Below, piece by piece: positions 38,003 to 46,391 of a stretch of DNA of 64,000 nt. How positions within the stretch are numbered: position 1 is the stretch's first letter; every line of letters begins with the position of its first letter. This stretch comes from Ottowia flava (GTDB lineage Bacteria; Pseudomonadota; Gammaproteobacteria; Burkholderiales; Burkholderiaceae_C). Location of the stretch: contig NZ_VRUA01000001.1 in the NCBI RefSeq assembly GCF_008017535.1, forward strand, positions 372,001 to 436,000, given 5' to 3'. The notes beneath the pieces are model-generated. The model was given only the letters and a program-made list of their open reading frames with translations. It ran no database searches and was not told the DNA's origin. The translations under genes were made by a program, and so were the position numbers.

Positions 38003-38346
38003 GAACCAACAATCTATGGCAACTGCGATAGTTGGAACTCCATTGTAGGCAAAAAGGGGAGCGACTTGGGGCCGAATCGTCGCCAAATACCTGCGTTGCA
38101 CCTCGACAACGAAAAATTCTTCACAGGTTATCAACAGGTCATTCCTGACACCTGTTCTTTTCGACGAATCGAGCAGCAAGACTCTTTTTCTGCAGCGGAA
38201 AAGGCGTGAATGGGGCCAGAAAGCAAGCCATTCATATACTGATTTGCACCCAATTTCGGGCCCAATTCTATCAAAACAAGTATGTGCCCCTCAGCTGAGC
38301 AACGCTCGGGCCCGGCAGTACGTTACCTGCACGAGAGCCCGAAATG

Positions 38347-38375
38347 CCCTCCCGCAGCGTTCCCAGACGGGAGGG
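38347..38375 (-). terminator. GC hairpin after mucD
   Basis: CCCTCCCG (38347-38354) pairs with CGGGAGGG (38368-38375), 17 bp after the mucD stop. The following sequence is GCATTTC on the minus strand, so the T-run is poor and efficiency is uncertain. Confidence 0.45.
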
Positions 38376-38391
38376 ATTAGCGGGTCAGCGC

Positions 38392-39876
38392 TTATCTTGC
38401 CGGACGTACCAGCACGAACTGCACCAGTTCACCTCGCTGGATCAGCATGTTGACCGGCTTGCCGCGATCGGCCTTGGCGACGGCCGCCTCGAATTCCCGC
38501 ACGTTATGAATCTCGACGTTCGCGACGGACAGGATGACATCTCCTTCGCGCAGACCCGCCCGAGCAGCCGCGTCGGCCGCCGACTCCACACGCACGCCCC
38601 GCTTGACCTTCAGTTCACGCTTTTGCGCATCGCTCAGATCGGTCACGGTAACGCCCAATGCTTGGACGGCACCTTGCGCCTTCGGTGCCTCGCTGCCACG
38701 CGGGCTGGGTCGGCGAGCCGACGCCTGCTCAGCCTCGAGTTCAGCAATGGTGATGCTCAGATCGCGGCTTTGGCCTCGACGGAACACCGTGATCGTGCTC
38801 TTGGTCCCTGGCTTGGTGTTGCCCACCATCCGCGGCAGGTCTGACGCCTTGTCGATGGTCTTGCCTTCGAAGCGCGTGATGATGTCACCCGCTTCGACAC
38901 CTGCCTTTTCTGCCGGTGAGCCGCTTTCCACGTTGCGCACCAGTGCACCCTGCGGTTTGCCCAGGCCAATGGACTCGGCCACTTCCTTTGTGACCTGATC
39001 GATCTGCACACCGACGCGTCCGCGCGTCACTCTGCCCGAGGCACGCAGTTGCTCGCTGACGCGCATGGCCTCGTCGATCGGGATCGCGAAGGATATGCCC
39101 ATGAAGCCACCGGAGCGCGAATAGATCTGGCTGTTGATGCCCACCACTTCGCCGCGCATATTGATAAGCGGCCCGCCTGAGTTGCCGGGATTCACGGCCA
39201 CATCGGTCTGAATGAAGGGCAGGTAGTCACCCGTGTCGCGCTGCTTGGCGCTGACGATGCCGGCCGTCACGCTGTTCTCCAATCCAAAGGGAGATCCAAT
39301 GGCCATCACCCATTCACCCACGCGCAGCTTGTTCACGTCACCCACCTTGACGGACGGCAGGCCGGTGGCGTCGATCTTCACCACCGCCACATCGGTGCGC
39401 TTGTCGGCGCCAACGATCTTGGCCTTGAATTCGCGCTTGTCGGGCAGCGTCACCAGAACCTCGTCGGCCCCGTCCACCACATGCGCGTTGGTCATGACGA
39501 AGCCGTCGGGGGAAATGATGAAGCCCGAGCCAACGCCGCGCGGCACCTCCTGGTCCGGCTGAGGTGCCGGCCGATTCTGGCGCGGCCCCTGGCGAGGGAC
39601 ATTCGGCATAGGGATACCGAAGAAACGTCGGAAGAATTCCTGCATTTCCTCGTCGCTGGCCCCGCCCGGGTTGCCGCCGCGCACCCGTTCCATGGTACGG
39701 ATATTGACCACCGCAGGCCCCACGTGATCCACAAGATCCGTGAAGTCGGGCAGGCCTCGCACGGACGGGGCATTGCCCGACTGCGCCAGCGCTGCCGGAG
39801 GCAAGAGCGCAGCGCCCACCGCAAACAAGGGAACGGCCAATGCGGAAACGCCCGCTTTCTTGATCTGGATAAGCAT
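38392..39876 (-). CDS. mucD: DegP/MucD-type periplasmic serine protease
   Basis: A 494-aa HtrA-family protease/chaperone. A signal peptide (VSALAVPLFAVGAALLPPAALA, cleavage near residue 31) precedes the trypsin-like domain with catalytic His132 (TNAHVV), Asp162 (TDVAVVKI) and Ser233 (NPGNSGGPL). Two PDZ domains follow (about 270-360 and 400-490). It is last in the rpoE-rseA-rseB-mucD series and degrades misfolded envelope proteins. Starts upstream of 39876 exist in frame but lack the signal-peptide context. Confidence 0.94.
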   Translation of the reverse strand: MLIQIKKAGVSALAVPLFAVGAALLPPAALAQSGNAPSVRGLPDFTDLVDHVGPAVVNIRTMERVRGGNPGGASDEEMQEFFRRFFGIPMPNVPRQGPRQNRPAPQPDQEVPRGVGSGFIISPDGFVMTNAHVVDGADEVLVTLPDKREFKAKIVGADKRTDVAVVKIDATGLPSVKVGDVNKLRVGEWVMAIGSPFGLENSVTAGIVSAKQRDTGDYLPFIQTDVAVNPGNSGGPLINMRGEVVGINSQIYSRSGGFMGISFAIPIDEAMRVSEQLRASGRVTRGRVGVQIDQVTKEVAESIGLGKPQGALVRNVESGSPAEKAGVEAGDIITRFEGKTIDKASDLPRMVGNTKPGTKSTITVFRRGQSRDLSITIAELEAEQASARRPSPRGSEAPKAQGAVQALGVTVTDLSDAQKRELKVKRGVRVESAADAAARAGLREGDVILSVANVEIHNVREFEAAVAKADRGKPVNMLIQRGELVQFVLVRPAR

Positions 39877-39954
39877 GTTGGTCAATCCGGAAAACAAAAG
39901 GGATGGATCAAATCGATCCGCACGCATGCCATTTGGCCGCCAAGCGGCGTCCGC

Positions 39955-41058
39955 TCAGGGCTTGCGCTGGAGTCGGGAAACCAGGGCTTTCAGCGTAGCA
40001 GGCGGCACTTCGCCCACGGCTGTCACCCACCACGGGCCGCTCGCGTCCGGCAGCCGCTGGGTCAAGGTATGGGTTGCGCCCATGGCAACCACGCCTTCAG
40101 AGGGGTGACGCCTCGCATCGAAGGCCTCCATGAACAGCGATACAGTCGCCAGGCCATCCGAGAAGATCCACTGCACGACACCGCCGCCGGCGTCCGTTCC
40201 ATGCCGGTAGCAGCTTTGTGAACTGAAGCCTGGCACCTCGCCCGACAGCGTCCAACCCTCTGCAGCGGCGCTGGTCGGCGTGCGATGCGGTTTTTCTACC
40301 TTGTAACCCTCGGTGCGCTCCATCATGCGCGTGAGCTTGACGGCCTGCACCGGCGCGTTGAGTTGGAGCTCCGAGAACGCCGACTGCTCCAGCACCCGGC
40401 CCTTGCCGTCCAGTGTTTGCGTCTTGATGACCAGGCCGGTATTGCGCTCGCTCCAGATTCGGTAGCCATAGCGCAATTCGTCGTGCGGCCTGAGGTAGAC
40501 CACATCGGCGTCGAAGCCCGCCACCCTGCTCTGGCCAAGTTCCTTGGCGGCGTAATGATCCGCCATCGACGCCGAACTGCTTGAGGTCAGCAGGTTCGGA
40601 AAGGCGCCACCTGCATCCCGCCGATCGGAAACCGCCACGCGCGCCTGCGGAAAGAAGGTCACCACCGATTGGTTGCGGCGGAATATCGTCCGCGGCACAC
40701 CCGAAAGCGCTTCCACCCGTTCGATCTGCACATCGCCCTCGCAGACGTGCCAGATCCGAGCGCTCGACATGGCGCCCGTGGCCGAGGTCACGACGAAGGT
40801 GCCAATGAATGAAGGAATCCGGGATGCCTGTTCCAGCCGGACCAGCCATTCCGCAACACTGCGCTCGGGCGGCCCCATGCGGACAGCCGTTGATTCAGGT
40901 TCGGATGCCGCCGGCACGCCTTGCGCCATGGCGATACCGACGACCCCGCCAGCCCAGCACGCGAGCGCGGCACCGCGAAGGCGCCTTTTCCAACCGCGCC
41001 AAGCAGCCGCCGGCAGATGCGCAGGTCCGCGGCGAACGCTCACGCTCCCGCGATTCAA
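39955..41058 (-). CDS. rseB: Sigma-E factor regulatory protein RseB (MucB)
   Basis: A 367-aa periplasmic protein that binds RseA and protects it from cleavage, releasing it on lipid/LPS stress. An N-terminal hydrophobic segment (GAALACWAGGVVGIAMAQG) is the likely signal peptide. SVAEWLVRLEQASRIPSFIGTFV and AGFDADVVYLRPHDELRYGYRIW are typical of the LolA-like N-domain, and a smaller C-domain follows. Its ATG overlaps the rseA stop (ATGA). Confidence 0.92.
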   Translation of the reverse strand: MNRGSVSVRRGPAHLPAAAWRGWKRRLRGAALACWAGGVVGIAMAQGVPAASEPESTAVRMGPPERSVAEWLVRLEQASRIPSFIGTFVVTSATGAMSSARIWHVCEGDVQIERVEALSGVPRTIFRRNQSVVTFFPQARVAVSDRRDAGGAFPNLLTSSSSASMADHYAAKELGQSRVAGFDADVVYLRPHDELRYGYRIWSERNTGLVIKTQTLDGKGRVLEQSAFSELQLNAPVQAVKLTRMMERTEGYKVEKPHRTPTSAAAEGWTLSGEVPGFSSQSCYRHGTDAGGGVVQWIFSDGLATVSLFMEAFDARRHPSEGVVAMGATHTLTQRLPDASGPWWVTAVGEVPPATLKALVSRLQRKP

Positions 41059-41741
41059 CGCCCGTGCCCTTCGAAGGTGGCGTTGCGCAGGAAGCCCGAA
41101 GCGCCGCCCAAGGTAGCGATGCCAGTGGCTTGGCGGTGGGCCGCCAGCAACTCATCCAAGCGGGCGTCGCGCAGCATCACGGGTTGCCCGACCTCGGGAT
41201 CGTGCGCTGCCGATGCGGGTGCCACCGGCGAGGCCACGGCCAGCACTTGCGCCGAGCCTTGCTGGGGCGCAACGTTCTGCGCCAGATGCGGGCCGGCACC
41301 GCTTTGAGGACCCGCCCCAGACACCATGCTCCAGCCCACTGCTGCGACAGCGGCAAACGACGCCAGGCCAGCCACCATCTTCCAGCGAAACACGCCATCG
41401 TTCGCGGCGGGTCTCTCAACGTAGGAACTGTGCTCCACCGGCTGTTCAATCACCGGCGTCATGGATTCGCTGGCGATGGCGGCGAGCACCCGCCCTGGAA
41501 GCAGATGGTCGCGTCCGTGCTGAGCCAAATCAGGGGATCGGAGCACGTCCCCAATCAGGTGGTAGAGCTGCCAGCAGCCGACGGCTCCATCACCATCGTG
41601 GCTGCTGGAGCCGATCACCGCCTCCAACTCATTCCCGGGAAGCTGCCCGTCCATCAGGGCGGACACCCGCTCTGCGCTCCATTGAACTTTGACCTGCGTT
41701 TGCATCACGATCACCGCTTCGACTTGTCGATCCTGTTCCAT
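41055..41741 (-). CDS. rseA: Anti-sigma-E factor RseA
   Basis: A 228-aa single-span membrane protein that sequesters sigma-E. The cytoplasmic N-domain (VQWSAERVSALMDGQLPGNE, then CWQLYHLIGDVLRS) is the RseA_N fold. A membrane helix follows (MVAGLASFAAVAAVGWSMVSG, about residues 122-142), then an Ala/Pro-rich periplasmic part. It starts 2 bp after the rpoE stop, with GGTGAG inside rpoE as ribosome-binding site. Confidence 0.88.
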   Translation of the reverse strand: MEQDRQVEAVIVMQTQVKVQWSAERVSALMDGQLPGNELEAVIGSSSHDGDGAVGCWQLYHLIGDVLRSPDLAQHGRDHLLPGRVLAAIASESMTPVIEQPVEHSSYVERPAANDGVFRWKMVAGLASFAAVAAVGWSMVSGAGPQSGAGPHLAQNVAPQQGSAQVLAVASPVAPASAAHDPEVGQPVMLRDARLDELLAAHRQATGIATLGGASGFLRNATFEGHGR

Positions 41742-41743
41742 GC

Positions 41744-42376
41744 TCACCAGCGTTTGCCGGTCTGGTGGCTCAGCAGAGGCCTGACCCGGGCGGAAATCGC
41801 TTCGCGCGCCCGGAAAATGCGTGACCGCACGGTGCCGATAGGGCAATTCATGGCTTCTGCAATCTCTTCATAGCTCATGCCTTCAATCTCGCGCAGCGTG
41901 ACGGCCTGGCGCAGATCTTCGGGCAACGCTTCCATGGCGGCGTTCACAGCGGCGGCAATTTCACGGGCCGCCAACTCCGATTCCGGCGTGGATTCCGAGG
42001 TTAGTTCGTTCTCGCGCCGGGAAGTTTCATCGTCGTCATCGCTCGACTTCAGTGCCGCTTCGACCACCACCGGGTCGCGCTTCAATTCCAGCAGCGATTT
42101 CTTGGCCGTGTTCACCGCGATCCGGTACAGCCAAGTGTAGAACTGGGCGTCGCCGCGGAACTGGTGCAGCGCCTTCCAGGCGCGGATGAAAGTCTCCTGC
42201 GCGATGTCCGGCACCAGGTCCACGTCGCGCACCATGCGGCCGATAAGCCGTTCGATCCGGCGCTGGTACTTGATCACCAGCAACTCGTAGGCGCGGTGGT
42301 CGCCCGCCGCCGCACGCTCGACCAGCTGGGCGTCACTGTCGGAAGCTTGGGGAGGGGCAGCGGATGTTGCGGACAC
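41744..42376 (-). CDS. rpoE: RNA polymerase sigma-E factor
   Basis: A 210-aa ECF sigma factor for envelope stress. Region 2 contains DVDLVPDIAQETFIRAWKAL and FYTWLYRIAVNTAKK; region 4 contains SYEEIAEAMNCPIGTVRSRIFRAREAI. The start is unclear: the GTG at 42376 and a TTG at 42382 fit the family length, but neither has a ribosome-binding site and the frame stays open far upstream. A perfect 9-bp hairpin (42400-42420) lies just before it. Neighbours rseA and rseB are its regulators. Confidence 0.92.
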   Translation of the reverse strand: MSATSAAPPQASDSDAQLVERAAAGDHRAYELLVIKYQRRIERLIGRMVRDVDLVPDIAQETFIRAWKALHQFRGDAQFYTWLYRIAVNTAKKSLLELKRDPVVVEAALKSSDDDDETSRRENELTSESTPESELAAREIAAAVNAAMEALPEDLRQAVTLREIEGMSYEEIAEAMNCPIGTVRSRIFRAREAISARVRPLLSHQTGKRW

Positions 42377-42399
42377 AAACAAGGACGTTGAAACGACGA

Positions 42400-42420
42400 C
42401 GCGCCTGATGCTCAGGCGCG
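42400..42420 (-). promoter_or_regulatory. Perfect hairpin between the membrane-protein gene and rpoE
   Basis: CGCGCCTGA and TCAGGCGCG form a 9-bp stem with a 3-nt loop; the stop codon of the upstream gene lies in one arm. On the minus strand it is followed by TCGTCGTTTC, a weak T-run. It could be a leaky terminator or a leader structure of rpoE. Confidence 0.5.
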
Positions 42421-42918
42421 CGGACTCACCATGGCCAGCGGATCGGGGGCCGGGCGAGAGGGTTTTGAATATAGCGCACAGCGCAGCAGGTGCCAGCGCG
42501 TGGGGTCGGCTGCACGTTCGACCCAGAGCCACTGCGCCCGGCGGGCGCCCTGGGCTCGCCATCGCAGCAGCAGGCTGCGCTGAAGGTCCAGACGGACATC
42601 CATGCGCCCAGGCCCCGTGCCGAAGGTGCCAGCAGCCGCTGGGCCCTCTTCCAGCCACCAATCGGCGCCGTCCCAGCGGAGGCTGGAAGCAGCCTGCTGC
42701 ATGCGCCAGAACTGTCGGAGGGCGCCACCTGCACCGAGCCAGGCGAACACGCAGATTACTATTGAAACAATAGCTGCCTGCGCAGGCCCATCTAGCGCCA
42801 GAGCCCAAAAAAGCATCCAAACCACAGGGATCGCGCTCAAAGCCCATAGCCCCCACAGAACCAGCGACAGCGAAGCGCGTCGGCCCAGCGGGTAGGTCAC
42901 TGTGGGAGCGTGGTGCAT
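42412..42918 (-). CDS. Membrane protein of unknown function before rpoE
   Basis: A 168-aa protein with two hydrophobic helices (LSLVLWGLWALSAIPVVWMLFWAL and IVSIVICVFAWLGAGGAL) and a soluble C-terminus rich in Trp and Arg (LRWDGADWWLEEG, LLLRWRAQGARRAQWLWVERA). I recall similar hypothetical proteins between fabF and rpoE in related species. The stretch joining the two helices and most of the second helix are encoded by a dispersed repeat (42753-42815). The ATG at 42918 has an AGGGG site; a TTG upstream is less likely. Confidence 0.75.
   Translation of the reverse strand: MHHAPTVTYPLGRRASLSLVLWGLWALSAIPVVWMLFWALALDGPAQAAIVSIVICVFAWLGAGGALRQFWRMQQAASSLRWDGADWWLEEGPAAAGTFGTGPGRMDVRLDLQRSLLLRWRAQGARRAQWLWVERAADPTRWHLLRCALYSKPSRPAPDPLAMVSPRA
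42753..42815 (+). repeat. Dispersed repeat copy inside a membrane-protein gene
   Basis: ACAATAGCTGCCTGCGCAGG, then CATCTAGCGCCAGAGCCCAAAAAAGC, on the strand opposite to the gene. Read on the coding strand it yields Gly-Pro-Ala-Gln-Ala-Ala-Ile-Val-Ser-Ile-Val-Ile. Confidence 0.65.
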
Positions 42919-42948
42919 GCCCGGAAGCCCCTGCAAGCCTTAAAACGA

Positions 42949-42967
42949 ACGGCCGCAAAGCGGCCGT
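42949..42967 (-). terminator. Intrinsic terminator after fabF
   Basis: ACGGCCGC and GCGGCCGT form an 8-bp stem with a 3-nt loop. On the minus strand the stem is followed by TCGTTTTA. It lies 30 bp after the fabF stop and separates the fatty-acid genes from the rpoE group. Confidence 0.7.
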
Positions 42968-42997
42968 GGACGGAGACCTGGCGGGTGACAGCGAGAC

Positions 42998-44242
42998 TCA
43001 AACGCGCTTGAACACCAGGGCGCCGTTGGTGCCGCCGAAGCCGTAGTTGTTCTTCAGCGCGTAGTCAAAGCTCAGGTCGCGCGCGGTATTGGCGCAGTAG
43101 TCCAGGTCGCAGCCCTCGCCCGGCGTGCCGAGGTTGATGGTCGGCGGCACCTTCTGGTCGCGCAGCGCCAAAATGGTGTAGACGCTTTCCACCCCGCCAG
43201 CGCCACCCAGCAGGTGGCCGGTCATCGACTTGGTGGAGCTCACAACGACCGACTTGGCGTGGTCGCCCAGCGCGGCCTTGATGGCGTTGGTCTCGTTCAC
43301 GTCGCCCAGCGGCGTGGACGTGCCGTGCGCGTTGACGTAGCCGATGGCGTCCGGGTTCAGCCCGGCGTTGCGCAGCGCGCCCTGCATGGCGCGGCGCGGG
43401 CCGTCCAGGTTGGGCGCGGTCATGTGGCCAGCGTCGGCACTCATGCCGAAACCCACCAGTTCGGCGTAAATGGTGGCGCCGCGCCGCTTGGCGTGCTCGT
43501 ATTCCTCGAGCACCACCACGCCAGCGCCCTCGCCCAGCACGAAGCCGTCGCGCTCGGCGTCCCAGGGGCGCGAAGCGGCCTGAGGGTCGTCGTTGCGGGT
43601 GGACAGCGCACGCATGGCGGCAAAACCGCCGATGCCCAGCGGGCATACGGTGGCTTCGGCGCCGCCGGCGACCATCACGTCGGCGTCGCCGTATTCAATC
43701 AGGCGACCGGCTTCACCAATGCAGTGCAGCCCGGTCGTGCAAGCGGTGGCGATGGACAGGTTCGGCCCCTTGAAGCCAAACTTCATCGACACGTGCCCGG
43801 CGACCATGTTGACGATGGAAGCAGGGACGAAAAAGGGGGAGATGCGGCGCGGCCCGCGCGACATCCATTCACCGTGCGTCTCCTCGATCATCGGCAAGCC
43901 GCCGATGCCCGAACCGATGACACAGCCGATTCTCTCGGCCAGGGCTTCATCCAGCGACTCGCCCGAAGGCAGCCCGGCATCCTGCACCGCCTGCGCGGCG
44001 GCCACGATCCCGTAATGGATGAAGGTATCCATGGTGCGCAATTCCTTCGTCGAGATGTACGGCGAAAGATCTAGCCCACGCACTTCGCCCGCAATGCGGC
44101 ACGCGAAGGCGCTGGCGTCAAAGCGCGTGATGGCATCAATGCCCGAACGTCCGGCCAGGATGTTGGCCCAGTTCTCTGCCACCGTGTTGCCCACGGGGCT
44201 GACGCAACCTAAACCAGTAACAACAACACGGCGTCGGGTCAT
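42998..44242 (-). CDS. fabF: Beta-ketoacyl-ACP synthase II
   Basis: A 414-aa condensing enzyme that elongates acyl-ACP with malonyl-ACP, including the 16:1 to 18:1 step. The active-site Cys168 is in [11 protein letters not shown]; the His pair is in [11 protein letters not shown] and [13 protein letters not shown]. It follows acpP with a 6-bp gap and is the last gene before a terminator. Confidence 0.98.
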   Translation of the reverse strand: MTRRRVVVTGLGCVSPVGNTVAENWANILAGRSGIDAITRFDASAFACRIAGEVRGLDLSPYISTKELRTMDTFIHYGIVAAAQAVQDAGLPSGESLDEALAERIGCVIGSGIGGLPMIEETHGEWMSRGPRRISPFFVPASIVNMVAGHVSMKFGFKGPNLSIATACTTGLHCIGEAGRLIEYGDADVMVAGGAEATVCPLGIGGFAAMRALSTRNDDPQAASRPWDAERDGFVLGEGAGVVVLEEYEHAKRRGATIYAELVGFGMSADAGHMTAPNLDGPRRAMQGALRNAGLNPDAIGYVNAHGTSTPLGDVNETNAIKAALGDHAKSVVVSSTKSMTGHLLGGAGGVESVYTILALRDQKVPPTINLGTPGEGCDLDYCANTARDLSFDYALKNNYGFGGTNGALVFKRV

Positions 44243-44248
44243 TCGCGA

Positions 44249-44494
<246 letters not shown>

Positions 44495-44575
44495 CTAAGG
44501 GTGATGAAAAACGGGGATTTTACCCGTGCTTACAGCGGCTTTCGGCCGCAAGGCATACACGGGCGCTAAGTGGCC

Positions 44576-45325
44576 TCAGGCCATGAACATGCCACCGTTG
44601 ACGTGCAGTTCCTGCCCTGTCACATAGGCGGCCTGGGGGCTCGCCAGGTAGGCCACCGCATGCGCGATGTCCGCTGGCTCACCCAGCCGGCCCAGAGGAA
44701 TCTGGGCCGTCAGGGATTTCTGTTGGTCGTCCGACAGCACCGCCGTCATGTCGGTGGCGATGAAGCCCGGTGCGACGCAATTGACGGTGATGTTGCGGCT
44801 GCCCAGCTCGCGCGCCAGCGCGCGCGTCATGCCGGCCACGCCGGCCTTGGCGGCGGCGTAATTGGCCTGTCCGGGGTTGCCGGAGGCGCCGACCACGCTG
44901 GTGATGTTGACGATGCGGCCTTGGCGCTGCTTCATCATCGGGCGCATCACGGCGCGGCACATGCGGAAGACGGCCTTGAGGTTGGTGTCCAGCACCGCGT
45001 CCCAGTCTTCGTCCTTCAGGCGCATGGCCAGCATGTCGCGGGTGATGCCGGCGTTGTTGACCAGCACGTGCAGCGCGCCGTGGGTCTTGACGATGTCATC
45101 GATCAGCGCTTCGGCGGCGGCGGCGTCGTTCACGTCCAGCCGGGCGCCACGGCTAGCGCCCTGGCCGGCCAGCGCAGCGCTGATCTTTTCAGCTCCGGCG
45201 TCGGATGTGGCGGTGCCGATCACCGTCATGCCGCGCGCGGCCAGCTCTTGCGCGATCGCTGCACCAATGCCGCGCGACGCGCCGGTCACCAGAGCCACTT
45301 GCCCTGCCATGCCCTTGTCTGACAT
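44576..45325 (-). CDS. fabG: 3-oxoacyl-ACP reductase
   Basis: A 249-aa SDR enzyme that reduces beta-ketoacyl-ACP with NADPH. The nucleotide-binding TGASRGIG is at residues 14-21, NNAG follows, and the catalytic YxxxK is in ANYAAAKAGV. The ATG at 45325 has GGAGAG and AAGG upstream. It lies between fabD and acpP as in the standard fab cluster. Confidence 0.97.
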   Translation of the reverse strand: MSDKGMAGQVALVTGASRGIGAAIAQELAARGMTVIGTATSDAGAEKISAALAGQGASRGARLDVNDAAAAEALIDDIVKTHGALHVLVNNAGITRDMLAMRLKDEDWDAVLDTNLKAVFRMCRAVMRPMMKQRQGRIVNITSVVGASGNPGQANYAAAKAGVAGMTRALARELGSRNITVNCVAPGFIATDMTAVLSDDQQKSLTAQIPLGRLGEPADIAHAVAYLASPQAAYVTGQELHVNGGMFMA

Positions 45326-45363
45326 ACCTTGGTTCTCTCCTGATCTGGCTGGCGCTGGGCCGC

Positions 45364-46323
45364 TCACGCAGTCTGCTCGACCACCGTCTTGGCCTCGGCC
45401 AACGTGGCCGGATCGTACATGGCTACGCCCATCAGCTCCGCGTCGATGCGCTTGGTCATGCCCGCCAGCACCTTGCCGGGGCCGCATTCGACCACCGTGC
45501 GCAAGCCCATGGCCTTGATTTTCTGGATGCATTCGACCCAGCGCACCGGGCCAAACGCCTGGCGATACAGCGCGTCGCGGATGCGCTGCGGGTCGGATTC
45601 GATCGCCACGTCGATGTTGTTGACCACGGGGATTTTGGGTTCGGCCAGCGCCACACCGTCCAGCGCGACCTTCAGCTTCTCGGCCGCGGGCTTCATCAGG
45701 CTGGAATGGAAGGGCGCCGACACCGGTAGTGGCAGCGCGCGCTTGGCACCCATGCCTTTGAGCACTTCGCAGGCCTTGTCGACCGCGGCCTTGGTGCCGG
45801 CAATCACGGTTTGCACCGGATCGTTGAAATTGACCGCTTCCACGATCTCAGTGCCGTTTTCGCCCATAGCCTTACATACATCTGCGCAACCAGCTATCAC
45901 TTTTGCAGCATCCAGGCCGAGGATCGCTGCCATGGCGCCGGTGCCCACGGGCACAGCTTCCTGCATGGCAGCAGCGCGCAGGCGCACCAGAGGCACGGCA
46001 TCGGCCAGGCTCAGCGCCTCGGCTGCGACCAGGGCGGAATACTCGCCCAGCGAATGGCCGGCGACGGCCGCTGGCAGGGCACCGCCCTCGGCCAGCCAGG
46101 CGCGCCAGCAGGCCACGCCCGCCACCAGCATCACCGGCTGGGTGTTGGTGGTCAGCGCCAGCGCTTCCTTGGGGCCGGCCTGGATCAGCGCACCCACGTC
46201 TTCGCCCAGCGCGTCCGACGCTTCCTGCAGCGTGGCGCGCACGGCCGGGTGGTCACCCCAGGCGTCCAGCATGCCGACCGCTTGAGAGCCCTGGCCAGGA
46301 AAGACGAATGCAACGGGTTTCAT
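45364..46323 (-). CDS. fabD: Malonyl-CoA:ACP transacylase
   Basis: A 319-aa transacylase that loads malonyl groups on ACP. The nucleophile Ser91 is in AVAGHSLGEYS, the catalytic His206 in PVSAPFHSSLM, and the N-terminal VFPGQGSQ is present. Residues about 139-157 (AAKVIAGCADVCKAMGENG) come from a dispersed repeat. They lie between the conserved GAMAAILGL and EIVEAVNFNDP, where homologues have a short variable helix. The stop of fabH is 68 bp upstream. Confidence 0.97.
   Translation of the reverse strand: MKPVAFVFPGQGSQAVGMLDAWGDHPAVRATLQEASDALGEDVGALIQAGPKEALALTTNTQPVMLVAGVACWRAWLAEGGALPAAVAGHSLGEYSALVAAEALSLADAVPLVRLRAAAMQEAVPVGTGAMAAILGLDAAKVIAGCADVCKAMGENGTEIVEAVNFNDPVQTVIAGTKAAVDKACEVLKGMGAKRALPLPVSAPFHSSLMKPAAEKLKVALDGVALAEPKIPVVNNIDVAIESDPQRIRDALYRQAFGPVRWVECIQKIKAMGLRTVVECGPGKVLAGMTKRIDAELMGVAMYDPATLAEAKTVVEQTA
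45862..45912 (-). repeat. Dispersed repeat copy inside fabD
   Basis: On the minus strand: GATAGCTGGTTGCGCAGATG, then ATGTAAGGCTATGGGCGAAAAC. It is closely related to the intergenic copy at 31097-31152, and is read in frame. Confidence 0.7.
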
Positions 46324-46391
46324 GTCAATCAATGGAAAAAAGCCAAACAGCGCTGCCGGCGGGCGGTGAAGCCCACCACAGCGCGAAAAAA

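Larger units (their letters stand above)
37926..38391 (-). other. 466-bp mucD-lepA intergenic region
   Basis: No convincing gene. Toward mucD there are a GC hairpin at 38347-38375 and a 6-bp stem (TCGGGC 38306-38311, GCCCGA 38337-38342), neither with a strong T-run. TACAAT at 38042-38047 (minus) is a possible lepA -10 element. A small CAACT/AGTTG hairpin lies at 38020-38034, and a terminator-type hairpin at 37975-38002. Confidence 0.45.

Noticed and set aside
38128-38136. TTATCAACA, resembling a DnaA box
   Set aside because: A single imperfect match without clustering, AT-rich unwinding region or dnaA/dnaN neighbours; not evidence for an origin.
37961-38209. 82-codon plus-strand frame between lepA and mucD
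   Set aside because: It runs across the terminator hairpin, has no family features and lies antisense to the lepA leader.
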